Shown: in pieces, positions 40,491-52,200 of the stretch
Position numbering within the stretch: position 1 is the stretch's first letter
Layout of the letters: each line of letters starts with the position of its first letter
DNA from: Sarcophilus harrisii
Lineage: Eukaryota; Chordata; Mammalia; Dasyuromorphia; Dasyuridae
Assembly: GCF_902635505.1 (NCBI RefSeq)
Contig: NC_045427.1
Span: 134,835,960 to 134,899,959, forward strand
Direction: 5' to 3'
Length of the DNA: 64,000 nt
Program-made: the position numbers and the translations under genes
The notes under the pieces: model-generated
Databases searched by the model: none
Told to the model about the DNA's origin: nothing
What the model saw: only the letters and a program-made list of their open reading frames with translations

Positions 40491-41132
40491 ATCTAAGGAG
40501 AGAACTGCTCAGGCAGTGTAGCATTGTCAGCACACTAGTTGAGAGGAGCAAGCAGAAATGTCTCAGGAGCACCACAAGGCAGGTTATTTTCACCAGTCTC
40601 CAAGAAGAATACCAGATTAAAATTATGTCTTTCTGCCTCCCTATGTATTGCTCTTCTAAGAATATTATTTTTAAGGGTTCAAAAGGAAAGCCACTTCCCT
40701 AGGTACTTTTTAAGGAGGAGGCTAGCTCTAAGCTAGCTTGATTTCTTCCCACCAAATGCTATAGAAAAGACCATCATAAATCATGAATAGCTAGTAAATC
40801 CATTTATCCAGCAAAAGAGCAAACAGGAATCAGAGAAAACCCTACAGATTAAAATTTACCAGAAAATATGCAAGAGTGAAGAAGTTCTTTAGGTGGGGTA
40901 TGTGATAATGCCTAAATTCAACTCACTCAAGACAATGGGCTTGATGTCTTACAAGACGTCTCTCTCCAAAATCTTTATGGAGGCAAACAGGAATACTTGT
41001 TCCCCGAAGAAAACATTACATTGCTGGTTCTAGACATTTTCTGTGGCTGTCTTCCATGTCTAAATGCTTTCCTTCCTCATCTCTACCTATTGACTTCTTT
41101 TAAGTCCCCACTGAAATCCCATCTTCTATAGG

Positions 41133-41640
41133 ATTTTTTTTTTTTTTTATATAGTAGCTTTTTATTGACAGAACCCATGCCTGGGTAATTTTTTACATTA
41201 TCCCTTGCACTCACTTCTGTTCCGATTTTTCCCCTCCCTCCCTCCCTCCACCCCCTCCCCCAGATGGCAAGCAGTCCTATACATGTTAAATATGTTACAG
41301 TATATCCTAGATACAATATATGTGTGCAGAACCGAACAGTTCTCTTGTTGCACAGAAGAATTGGATTCAGAAGGTAGAAGTAACCCAGGGAAAAACAAAA
41401 ATGCAAACATTTTTCATTCATTTCCCAGTGTTCTTTCTTTGGATGTAGCTGCTTCTGTCCATCATTGATCAACTGAAACTGAGTTAGATCTTCTCTTTGT
41501 GGAAGAAATGCACTTCCATCAGAATACATCCTCATACAGTATTGTTGTTGAAGTATATAATGATCTCCTGGTTCTGCTCATTTCACTCAGCATCAGTTCG
41601 TGTAAGACTCTCCAAGCCTCTCTGTATTCATCCTGCTGGG
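41133..41640 (-). repeat. L1 3' end, antisense, 5' truncated
   Basis: A T15 run (the complement of a poly(A) tail) precedes 'tagctttttattgacagaac', 'cagatggcaagcagtcctat' and 'ggttctgctcatttcactc'. This is the marsupial L1 3' terminus, minus strand, less diverged than the copy at 32340. Confidence 0.75.
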
Positions 41641-41689
41641 ATCTCTTTTAATTTTAATGTCTTCTCTTAATTATTTCCTACCTATCCTC

Positions 41690-41805
41690 CATAGTTTGCT
41701 TTTTGTCTCTCCCATCAGATTTCTTTTGCCTCTTCTTTTGTATTGCCAGAGGTTAGCCCAGTTCCTGGTACACCGTAGGCGCCTAATAAATGTTTGTCGA
41801 TAAGA
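41690..41805 (+). repeat. L2 3' end
   Basis: 'ggttagcccagttcctggt', 'acaccgtaggcgcctaataa' and 'atgtttgtcgata' form an L2 terminus at the edge of the CpG island. It keeps CpGs that are normally lost. Confidence 0.65.
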
Positions 41806-42292
41806 GAAAGCGGAAAGTAATCTGAGAAGAGAAAAGGCTGGAATCGCGGAGAAGGCAGAGGAAGAATCAGAAAAGGCTTCCTAGGACCCGAACTGAATTC
41901 CGAAGGGCGCAAAGGAAACCATCCTCTTCTCATCAAGCGGATCTTTCTCTGATTTCAAAAACGCTTATTCCTTAAGCCCCTTCACTAGCTTCTTCTTTTC
42001 CCCTCAAGCCACGGGCCTCCTCCCCTCTGGCTATTGGGGAGGTGCCAAGGCTTGCTGACTGAATCCAGGACGATCAAACACCGGTGGTGCCTGAAGCGCT
42101 TTGCAGTCGGGTCCTCGCCGCTCTCCCCACACTTTTCCTCTCCGGGACGACAACCGCGGGGTTTCTTGGCAAAGTACCGGAGGAGCTCGCCAACGCACCC
42201 AGAGCGCGGTAGGGAGCGGGAGGAGACTTGTGCGGGGCCGCAGAGCCAGCAAACGCCTGACATCGCCTTCCTCATCCCAGGCCCTGCGCTAC

Positions 42293-42308
42293 GGCGCCCC
42301 CTCGCGGC
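42293..42308 (-). promoter_or_regulatory. CTCF-like site
   Basis: On the minus strand the bases read GCCGCGAGGGGGCGCC, a close fit to the CTCF core (CCNNNAGGGGGCGC). It lies at the 5' part of the CpG island. Confidence 0.5.
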
Positions 42309-42681
42309 TTCTGGGGGATCAGCTTCAACCGTGAAGCCTTTCCCGGCTGGGTTTGGGTTTTGGAAGACGCTTCCTAGGTTGTTTGTACGCAGTTCGCACA
42401 GGGCCCCGCCTCGGCCTGCGAGCTCCGGGAGAACACAGTCCGTCTTGGGCTTTTTTTTTTTTTTTTATCTTCCCAGCATTTAGCGTGTGCAGTGCCTGGC
42501 CTACAGTAGGTGCCCAACGGATGCTTGTTTACTGATAGCATAAGGTCTTCGGGGGAGGGAGTTGTTTGGCTCTGATGCTCTCATCCCCACGTAATGCCTG
42601 GGAGTGACAAGCGTACGCAAGACTCCGAGCAGTTTACGCTTTCATCCTCTAGCCGGAGAAATAGGGTTCCGAAACGATTTG

Positions 42682-42691
42682 GCGCATGCGC
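42682..42691. promoter_or_regulatory. POLR3D: NRF1 palindrome
   Basis: GCGCATGCGC is a perfect NRF1 core, about 410 bases upstream of the POLR3D ATG. Its binding is inferred from the motif alone. Confidence 0.55.
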
Positions 42692-42726
42692 GTGCTTCCA
42701 CCCTAGCGCCCCTCCAGGATAGCCGT

Positions 42727-42750
42727 ACTTCCGCCATCTAAAAAGATGGC
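42727..42750. promoter_or_regulatory. POLR3D: ETS site next to an inverted pair of YY1-like sites
   Basis: ACTTCCG (ETS-like) is followed by GCCATCTAAAAAGATGGC, two YY1-type cores facing each other with a 4-base spacer. A further ATGGCGAC at 42841 and CTACTTCCGCC near 42864 repeat the combination. Confidence 0.45.
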
Positions 42751-43011
42751 TACATCCAAACTTCGTACTGAGACGAGCCGCGGCCCTATACTAGAAAGAA
42801 GCAAAGGATACTGGCATTTTCACTTCTGCCCTCTGCTAAAATGGCGACGCCCCATCTGGCGTCCTACTTCCGCCCCTCCCTGCGGGCCCTCAATGGCCTG
42901 CAGGGAAACGAGCCGGAAGCGGCGGGCTAGACCAGTTTCCGCCCTTCCTTAAAGTGGCGGCCCCCGGAGTTACGCATAGGCTCCGCCCCATTCTCCGGCG
43001 CAGTCGCGGCC

Positions 43012-43038
43012 ATGGCGGTGGAGGCGAGGCTGCCGTAG
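43012..43038 (+). other. POLR3D: short upstream ORF before POLR3D
   Basis: An ATG in the strong context GCCATGG opens an 8-codon frame ending in TAG, 62 bases before the POLR3D start codon. It matters only if transcription begins upstream of 43012, which is not known. Confidence 0.35.
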
Positions 43039-43100
43039 CGGTTCCCTGTAGCGTCCCGCCGTGGTTTCTCAGCCACGTGGCTCTCGGTGGCCGGCTCGGG

Positions 43101-43265
43101 ATGTCGGAAGGCGGCTCGGCAGGGGAGCCGGGCCCCGCCGGAGGGGGCCGGCCCTCCTTGGCCGGGGCCCGGGGGCTTATCGGGCGGCGGCCCGCGGCCC
43201 CCCTCACCCCGGGCCGCCTCCCTTCTATTCGTTCCAGAGACCTCACCCTCGGGGGCGTCAAGAAG
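43101..43265 (+). CDS. POLR3D: POLR3D exon 1 (coding part)
   Basis: Fifty-five codons, MSEGGSAGEP to DLTLGGVKK, inside the CpG island. The RGLIGRRPAAPLTPGRLPSI stretch matches human. The donor GTAAGT follows codon 55 (phase 0). Confidence 0.95.
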
Positions 43266-46200
43266 GTAAGTAAGAGACCGCCGCCCGCCCACCTTGCGCG
43301 TAGCGCGCTCCCCCCGGCCTCGTGCCACCTCTGCCCGGGCGGGTCCCCTCGGGGACTCGTCGTGCCCACTAGGCTGGCGCCCCCAAGGCCGAAGCCCCCG
43401 CGGTCCTGCCCCGATCCCGCGTCTGTGTGTGTCGTTCCTCCTGGCTCCTCCCTCGGAGAACTGTCCGTATCTGCGTGTGTCTGTGCCCCCGCAGCGTGCG
43501 GGCACTCAAACCTTCCCAGGCTTTAGTGAAAAGGTTTTAAAAAGGCAAATCAAACCAGCGCCGGACACTGTGCCGCGCGAGGGTTAATCTTTACAAAGAT
43601 GGCATTCGTCTGATCCTCGCAGCTATACGGGGAGGCGGGAGCCGGGATGGCCCCCATTTTATAGATGAGAAAACCGAGGCCGACGGGCGAATCATCTGCC
43701 CCGGGGCTCACGGTCAGTAAGCTTCGTCTGAGGTTACGTTTGTTCCCGGGCTCCCGCACCGAAAGTCCAGGCTTCTGCTGGACGACCTGGCCACTAAGTC
43801 CGGGGGGAGTTTCCTCTCCTCGCTGCTGGAGGCGCTCCGTCCTAAGCGGGTGGGCCCCCTTGGTGCGAGTGTTCTGTGTGAAGGGAATCGCGTGTGCACG
43901 CGGTCAGCACCAACTATAAACTGGCTAGGACGCGGGGCCTGGAGTCGGGAAGACTCCCTTCCCGAGCTCGAAGCCCATCTTGGGTATGTATTAGGTGGCG
44001 CGATTCTGGGCAGGCCACGTCACGCCGTCCGCCTCAGTGGGAAGAGGACACGGCAAACTGCTCAGACAGGAGGACTGAACGGTCACGAGAGAAACCCTGA
44101 ATGGAATACTTGGGGGTGGGGGTGAAAACAAAGGTTGCCATTGAACTGAGCAGCGAGGGCTTCTGAGAGGGGAGCAGAGGAAGGAGAGCTTTCCAGACAC
44201 TGCACGAAAGCCAAGGCAGGGGGTCTGGGAAGCGGTCTAGTTTGGTTGGGATGTGAAGTGTTCAAGGGGAGGAAATATGAAATAAGTGTGAAAAGACTGA
44301 TTGGACCCACATTGTGAAGGGCCTTAAATGCCAAGCAGGAGTTATTTATTTAATTCGAGAAACAGTAGGGAGCCATTGACTTTTCTTTTGGAGGTAGTCA
44401 GGATTAGTGACTTGCCCAGGGTCACACAATGAGTGAAATGTCTGAGGCAGAATTTAAACTCAGATCCTCCAACCATCCCTTCTCCCCCTTGTTTAATTTG
44501 AGTGGGAGACGTGGCATAGTCCTTTGTTTTAGCGAATGATGGTTTGGCAGCTGTGTGGATGTTAGGTTGGAAGGCTATGTAGTCCAAATGAGAAGAAGGT
44601 AAGAAGAAGGCCTGGACTAGAATAGTGCCTCTCTGAATGAAGGGGATATATATAGAGGATGCATAATAATTATATAATTATAATAGCAATTCTTTAATCC
44701 ATAAAGGATCTGAAATTTCATTAATTCAGATTAACATTTTTTCTCTACCAGATAGGCCACCTTCATGTGTGGCTGTGACTTGACCAAAAAAAAAATAGTC
44801 ATTTGATTGCCAAGCTTTTGGCTATAAGTGTGTTAACTGAGATTCACTGGCATGCATTGTGAACTTGACAAAATGCTATCCTCAGCACCATCATGAGGGG
44901 TAATGAGGGTTTATATTCTCCATATTTGAAGCGATCTGGCCACAATTCACCAGACAAGGTTCACCTAAGTCTTCTAATCTAACTCCTCCAGGCCATTTTC
45001 CCTCCTCCCACAACTTCTCTGCTTTAGAAACTCAGTACCATGGTTCTTGAGTTGTTTTACCTATCTTCCTAGGGTTACCCAAAATGACTTATTTGAGATC
45101 ACTGGCTCACCCATCTCCAGCCCTCCTGATTGATCTATATCTGGTCCCTGGACCCAAAAGGCTTTGGGAGAGATAGTGAGGCTGGTGGCTTTACACAATC
45201 CATCCTCATCTCAATCCCACTCACTTGCATGTCATGACATCACCTCTCTGATGTCATGGTCTTCAAAAGCAAAAGATAAACAACAATAATAGCGGAGCCA
45301 AATAAATCAGAATTTTAGAGGAGAAAGACTTTTCAGGATGCCGGGTCCAACCTATTCTGAAAAAGCATGCTCACTATCTCCCCCAAAGCTCCTGCTTGCT
45401 GATAGTTCATTGTTAGGGGAAGTTTTTCAATACCTTGAACATAAATTTACATCTCTGCAGGCATTGATCTTGAAGGATAAAGCCAGTGTCTTCTATACAA
45501 CAATGCCTCACCTAGAGGGAAGAGCCAGACTATGAAGGCCTTATGTGTCACTCTAAGGAATGACTTACTTTAAATGGAGAATCACTGAGGGATCTTAAGT
45601 GGTATGGGCCATACCTGTGCTTGGGAAAGATTCTTTTGGCAATTTTGTAAAGAATTGATTAGAGAGAGGAGAAATTTGGGGGACTAATCAAGAGGTTAAT
45701 TTACTGATATCCCTGGACAAATTATTCCATCTTTCTGAACAGTCTTCTGCTCTGTTTAATAAGGGATGGGAAGCTATTAGATTATCTAAGTTGAAGGGTA
45801 ATAATCTGAACTCTGCCAGTGTTTCTTTGAATAGAGAAGAGGGTATTATAGATTGAGAGAGATCATAGAGAGAAAATTGATAGGACTTGGCTACTGCATA
45901 GATCCTGGAGAAGAGAAAGGAAAGCAAGAGAGATAACTCCCTACTTTTGAGCCTTTGTCACAGGGAGACCAGTTGAGTGCACCATCTGCAGAAATGAGGA
46001 CAGAACTAAGAAAGTTAGGTTTAAGGAGAAATGAGTAGTTTGGGATGTATTGAGTTACAGGTCCCCAATAAATCATACAAGTAAAGAATACCCCACAAAC
46101 ATTTGAAAATACAGACTGAAGCTCAAAGTATTTGGACCTTCCTGGAGCCCGCACTTTCTGTTCTTTGGCTACCTCCAGAGAGTGGATATGGTGAAGACTT

Positions 46201-49200
46201 GCAGTGGCTGTCCTTCCCTTTCATTGCTAGCCATCACTTATATCATGCAAGGCACAGTTGAATGAGGAGCCATGCCATAGACTGAAGAGCATGGAGTAAA
46301 GTACACAGGGTGTCCCTTCTGTTCCCCAAACTTATTTGTTTTTGATATTGGGTTAAAGGAAACTAAAGGGGAAAAGAAGTCATGTAAACGAATAGCTTGA
46401 GGGAAGTATCTGAAAACCTAGTTTTCCCAGATAATCAGGGTGATGGGGAGACTTGCAGCCTGATAATTTATTATAAGCAAGTGGTGGTTTTATTTTTAAA
46501 TGGAAGTAGAACGACTTATAAAAGCATCAGTGGACTTAGTCATCAAGTCCACAAATAAATTAATTTCCAGAAACTCTTATTAAGTACTTATTGTATGCAT
46601 TCCACTGTGGCATACTTGAGAATATTTAGATGGGTATACTTAGGCAGTGAAATGGTATAATATGTAGAGTGGGATCCGGAATATCTGCGTTCAAATTCTG
46701 TCTTGGCTACTTCTTAGCTGTGTTATTGTGGGCAACTTTTCCTTGCCTCAGTTTTCTCTTCTATAAACTTAAGATGATAATAGCACCTACCTTCCAGAGT
46801 CAACAAAATGAACATTTATTAAACATCTAACTTTGTGCAAGGCACTATGTATGCTAAGCATTGGAGATACAAATATGACCAAGAAAGATGTAGTCCCTGC
46901 CCTAAAGGAGCTTACAGTTTAAGGAGGCAAGGTAGCTCACAAAAGGAAGTTGAAATGCACTAGGAGAAAGGTGTCTGTGTTGGAGAAGAGGTCATTGAAA
47001 TCTAAATCGAGTGCAGCCAGATGGAAAATGAGAGGGCAGAGTGTTTTGTGAACCTTGAAGTGCTACATAAATGCTTATTATCATTGAGATACATATTCTC
47101 CCCTCAAAAAATAATATGGAAATAGGCTAGAAGGGTAAAATGTGATAAAGGCAGAGAGGACTAGTTAAAGATATTATGAGAAATTTGAGATTTCATGTGG
47201 AAGGTTAGGGAGGGCTTAATGAAGGAATCTAAATTGGGTCTTCAAGAAAAGGAATGATTTTTAACATGTGGAGAGAGGAGTGAAAAAGAAAGGTAGAACA
47301 ACAAATAATAGACATTTATCAGGGAGCAACTAGGTGGCACAGTGAATAGAACATTACCTCTGGAATCAGGAGGACCTAAATTTAAATGTGGCCTGAAACA
47401 CTTGAGACTTATTAGCAGTATGAGCCTGGGCAAATCACTTAATCTCATTGCCTCCCAAAAGCCACACCCCAAACAAACCCCAAAACATTTATCTAGAGTT
47501 TTAAGGTTGTTAAGTTTAAGTCACTTTATATACTTTATCTTGTTAAATCTTCCTAACAGCCATGTACAAATATTATCCTCATGTTGCCATATTATAACTG
47601 AGGTGACCCTGACTTCCTCACAGTCACACAGAGTTGGATAACAAACCCAGCTCTCTCCTGACAGCAGGTCCAATATATTTCCCATTGTGCTATAGCATTA
47701 ATTTTATTTATCTGGAGAGTAGAATACTTGTAGGGAATATTTTTTTTTATTATAGCTTTTTGTTGAAAAAACATATGCATGGGTAATTTTTCAACATTGA
47801 TCCTTGCAAAAACTTCTGTTCCAACTTTTCTCCTCCTTCCCTCACCCTCTCCCCTAGATGGCAGGCAGTCCCATACATGTTAAACATGTTAAAATATAAG
47901 ATAGGTTAGAATCAAATTATGGAAGGTCTTAAATACCAAATCAATAAAATGATTAGACTATTTGAGATGCAAAAGTTTTTAAGTAGAAGACTGTTGAGAT
48001 TATTAGGAAGATTATAGGTAGCTTGTGAAGGATGAGTTAGAGATGGGATAGGAATGGAAATATCTGCTTAGATTTAAGACTATTTTTAGCACCAGCACTC
48101 ATACTAGGGCTGAGACCTCTTTCCAAGCCATTTCCACTACAGAAGTAGGTCAGCACAATCACTTCAATTTGATATACTGTTTTGTATGGATATGGTCAGC
48201 AGAATCTGGCTTTGTGATGGAATCTTGATGAGCATAAGATATATCCTTTCTTAGAGGGTCTTTTTTTTTTTTTTTAAAGGATATTCCTGTGAGAAAAGCA
48301 ACTTAAGATAGTTCTGAAAACCTGAGAGTAAACTGCCTCTCATACTAATATTACCTAAGAGACCTGTTTGAAAGCTACTCAAAGTCACAAGTACTGATTA
48401 AAGGTAGGGATATTATAAAGGCATTGTTGTCCATAAACATTTATATATTATCCTTTTCAGGGTCTTAAAGGATATGTCTAAAGAATTATAAATTGGAGAA
48501 TTGTTGGAGAAGTATGGGAAAATTGTATGTTTTTTATTTGTTATATACCTGATAAATCTGGGGGTTTTGAGTTTGAGTTAGAAATAGATTACTCTTTATG
48601 GGAGGCCCTGTTTTGAAGCCTTAGAAATCGAAATGACCAGGCAAAAACAAAAGGTGAAAGGGCAGATGAAGAAATAATAGCTGCCTGCCTCTGTTGTCAT
48701 TTGCTACCTTGTCTATGGCCAGAAAGAGAACCACCCAGAAGAAAAGAGGGCCATTGTATATGTGTGGCTAATCTATGCTTCCCAGAGATGTTGCTTTGCT
48801 GAGAGCTGATTGGAGAAAACAATTCTTAAATGTTTAAAAGAGTAGTGAGAAACATTGGCATTGTCCTATTTGCTGTCTACTATTTGAGAAGGGGAACCCC
48901 TCTCAATAACCCTTAGAAAAGAGAGCAGACCTAATTAGGTTGACAGGTTTCAGACTTAAAGGAATTACTGCTTCATGCAGACTATTAACACTGCAACTTT
49001 TGTAAAAGAACTGTAACTTTACTTCAGTAATCTGAAAATAGAAAAAGTAGTTTCCTACATCAAGAGAGTAGAGAGACTTAGAAAAGAGTAGATAATGCAT
49101 GATGGGACTCCTTGCTTAAAAGAGACTGATGATATTCCAAGTTTGTAATCCAGAATCACGAATTGCCTTGTGCATAAGCTTCCTTAATCATTTACCTCAT

Positions 49201-52200
49201 CAAAGATTTCTCTTTTAAGTATGTGCCTATTCTCCTTCACAGGCACTATATTGGTGGAAGTGTTTAGTGGTAGATTGTTATATTTTTACTGTTTCTGCTT
49301 TTAACTTCTATTGAGTAAATGTTATTCTTGCTTAGCTTCTTGATAACAAATGTTTCAAGATTAAGATTTGATGATATCATTAGTGATGATATCATCGTTT
49401 AAATGGGAAGTACTTCTTTAAGGATTCAGAAGTAGGAGAGTATGCCTCCCACAGACCAGGTTACCCTTAATATCTTTAGAACATAAATAATAGCAGTGTG
49501 GTCACACTTGGCCAGCCCCATTCTAAGAAAGCACACACTGCCCCCAAACCTACCAGATGTTTGCAACTTGGAGTGATTAAGCCAGTCCAGAGAGAAGGGA
49601 GGGATGCAAGTACCTTGCTGGACCTTGTGCGAGTATAAAACACTGCCAGGATGAATCTGTCAATGTCACATCTGTGCTATGTCAAGAATAAACTTTTTCC
49701 TTATAGATATAAAGCTACAGATTTGGAGGGGGCAGGAAAAGTGAGAGTAAAGCTACAAATAAAAGCAAATGAGGCTGAAGAGTTGCGAGTTTCATTCATA
49801 GCCCTACCTTACTATATGACATGGGTCATTAGAAATTTTTTTTCCTAAGCCAGTTCCAGTTCTGTAAAATTTGAATCTCTCTTTTGTTCAGAGTATTGTA
49901 TGGGCAAAAAAAAAAAAAAAAAAAAAAAGTTGATGTTTGTTGTGCTGTTTTATACTTTTATGACTTTGTATTATTTTACTTTCAGAAAACCTTCACTCCT
50001 AACATCATTAGCCGGAAGATCAAGGAAGAGTAAGTGGTTAGGCCTCTTGTGAGGCTTTCTCTCATTTAACCATTTTAGGATCTTAGGTCTCTGGAGCTAT
50101 TAAGGTGTCTCAGACTCAAGCTTTGATCTATTTAGGCCCCCCAAAAAACCCAGCCTTTTCATTCTAAAATCTCTATAGTCATCTGTTTCTTTCTGAAACA
50201 TCTTATGTGGATGTTGGGTATTTCAGTAGTTACGAGTTAACAAGGTTGAAAATAATGGGGGAATCAAGCTGTAATAATGGCTTGTGTGGAGAAAGAACAG
50301 GAGATGGACTTCAGTTTGAGTTCTGACTCATTTTACCCTTAGGATGGAAATATAAGGCACTGTGATTTCTGAATCCGAAAATTAAGGAGATGCTCCCCAG
50401 ATTAGAAACGGTCCATATCCTTGAGCGTGGGGAAAATACGGTAAAGCTGCTCTTAAGGCAAAGTGATGCTTTCTTTTCTCCAGGCCAAAAGAAGAAATAT
50501 CAGTCAAGAAAGAAAAACGAGAGAGGGACCGAGACCGGCAACGAGATGGGCATGGTCGGGGGAGGGGTCGTCCAGAAGTGATCCAGTCTCACTCCATCTT
50601 TGAACAGGGTCCTGCAGAAATGATGAAAAAGAAAGGTAGGACAAAAGCGGGAGTCAGAAATGGATGGCGAGCTTGAATTAAGTCCCAGGGGGGTTAGAGG
50701 GGCCGACCTGTCATGAAGAAAAAGGGGTCGGTGCATACAGTCCCTGGGTGATCTCTTTTTCTTCTTGAACTCTTCTTTATCTCAAATGAGCTGAATGGTT
50801 CCCTGCAGGCAGCTGGGATAAGACCGTGGATGTGTCAGACTTTGGCCCATCTCATATCATCAACATTAAAAAGGAGAAGAGGGAAACAGATGAAGAAACA
50901 AAACAGATTCTCCGAATGCTAGAGAAGGATGATGTGAGTATCGGGGATTCCGGGGAGAAGAGGGCTTCTATGTGGGCCTGCAGGGGGGACTCTGGGAAGA
51001 GTGGCTGAGGTGGCAGTAGGTCTTCCAAAAGGCTGGCCAGCACCTAGTCTGGGGGTTTGGGGCATCAGCCCCCTGCTGAAAAAGGGACAGGGTTGGGTCC
51101 CATTGAAGGTGGTGCCTTTCTTCTTGCCAAGTTACGAGTCTTTTGATTTTTCCTTCTGACAGTTTATAGATGACCCAGGGCTCAAGAATGACACCCGTAA
51201 TAAACCCGTGCAGCTTCCTCTGGCCCACTCAGGATGGCTTTTTAAAGAAGAGAATGAGGAACCTGATGTGAAGCCCTGGCTAGGGAAGGAAGAGAGCATG
51301 GAAGTGGATGTGCCAGCACTGAAAGGTATCATTCTCCCCTGACTCCTTGTCTCTAGCTTGCCTCGCTTTCTCTCCAGGGAATCTCTCCCTCCAAAGACTA
51401 TTAATTACAACTGTTTCCCCATGCTGGCTAAAGAGAACTAGGGCCTTCCATGCCAGGAGGTTGCCGCCCTATGCTACACTGTGCCCAGCACCGGTAGTTC
51501 AGCTCTCTGTTGCCATCTGGCTCCTGGCCCACTGACATGCCTATGCAGGATGCACCAGAATGAAGTTCATCCTCTGCATTCTGACCTCCCTTCAAGGGGC
51601 ACTTTGCATTAGAAGTCCACAAAGGATAGAGACACATATTTCTCTGACTTGAGACATATATTACATATGTGATGCAACATATGTTACAATATGTTGTGAT
51701 ACATTCTTTTTATGTCCTGCCACTGGAAGTATAAAATGCTTCATAGCTCAAAAAAGTGTGTTTCTAGAGGCCAAGTGCAGAGGTTTCCAAACTTCTACAC
51801 AGGCACACACATAGTGGAAATCCCTTCATTTGTTTTCTCTGGTGCAGTGAAAGAGGAACCCCAAGATGAGGAAGAGACCAAAGCAACTGCCCCCTCCAGG
51901 CCTGCCCGGGTGGCGCCTGGACTTCCTCAAGATGTGTCTGTGGCAGACCTACTCAGGGAGCTGAGCTTTGCCAAGGAGGAAGAGCTTTTGTTCTTGCAGC
52001 TTCCTGACACGCTTCCTGGTCAACCTCCCACCCAGGACATCAAACCCATTAAGACAGAGGTTCAAGGAGAAGATGGGCAAATGGTGCTTGTGAAGCCAGA
52101 GAAAGACCGGGTATGATCATGAAGAGTGTAAGTGGGGGATATAGGAAAGGTAACAAACTTGGGACCCACTAAGGGAAGAGAGAGCTGAGGGTCACAGGCA

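Larger units (their letters stand above)
22400..42000. other. 20 kb gene-free, repeat-dominated interval between PHYHIP and POLR3D
   Basis: No exon, RNA gene or conserved protein match was recognised on either strand. Recognised repeats are listed separately. Stretches where I saw nothing identifiable: 24560-25110, 25150-26050, 29540-30280, 35090-35600, 37020-37600, 39420-40330 and 40500-41130. Confidence 0.65.
42000..43480. promoter_or_regulatory. POLR3D: CpG island spanning the POLR3D promoter and first exon
   Basis: A sharp rise in GC and CpG density over about 1.5 kb, covering the POLR3D start codon. This is typical of a housekeeping promoter. No TATA box is evident. The same island could drive a divergent transcript, but no antisense exon was recognised. 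Confidence 0.8.

Noticed and set aside
42600-43000. Expected position of MIR320A upstream of POLR3D
   Set aside because: In human a miR-320a hairpin lies just upstream of POLR3D. I looked on both strands for the mature core (AAAAGCTGGGTTGAGAGG) and saw no match, so no microRNA is called.
42890-43526. Frames of 159-192 codons on both strands of the CpG island
   Set aside because: GC-rich sequence has few stops. Only the frame beginning at 43101 continues into conserved POLR3D exons.
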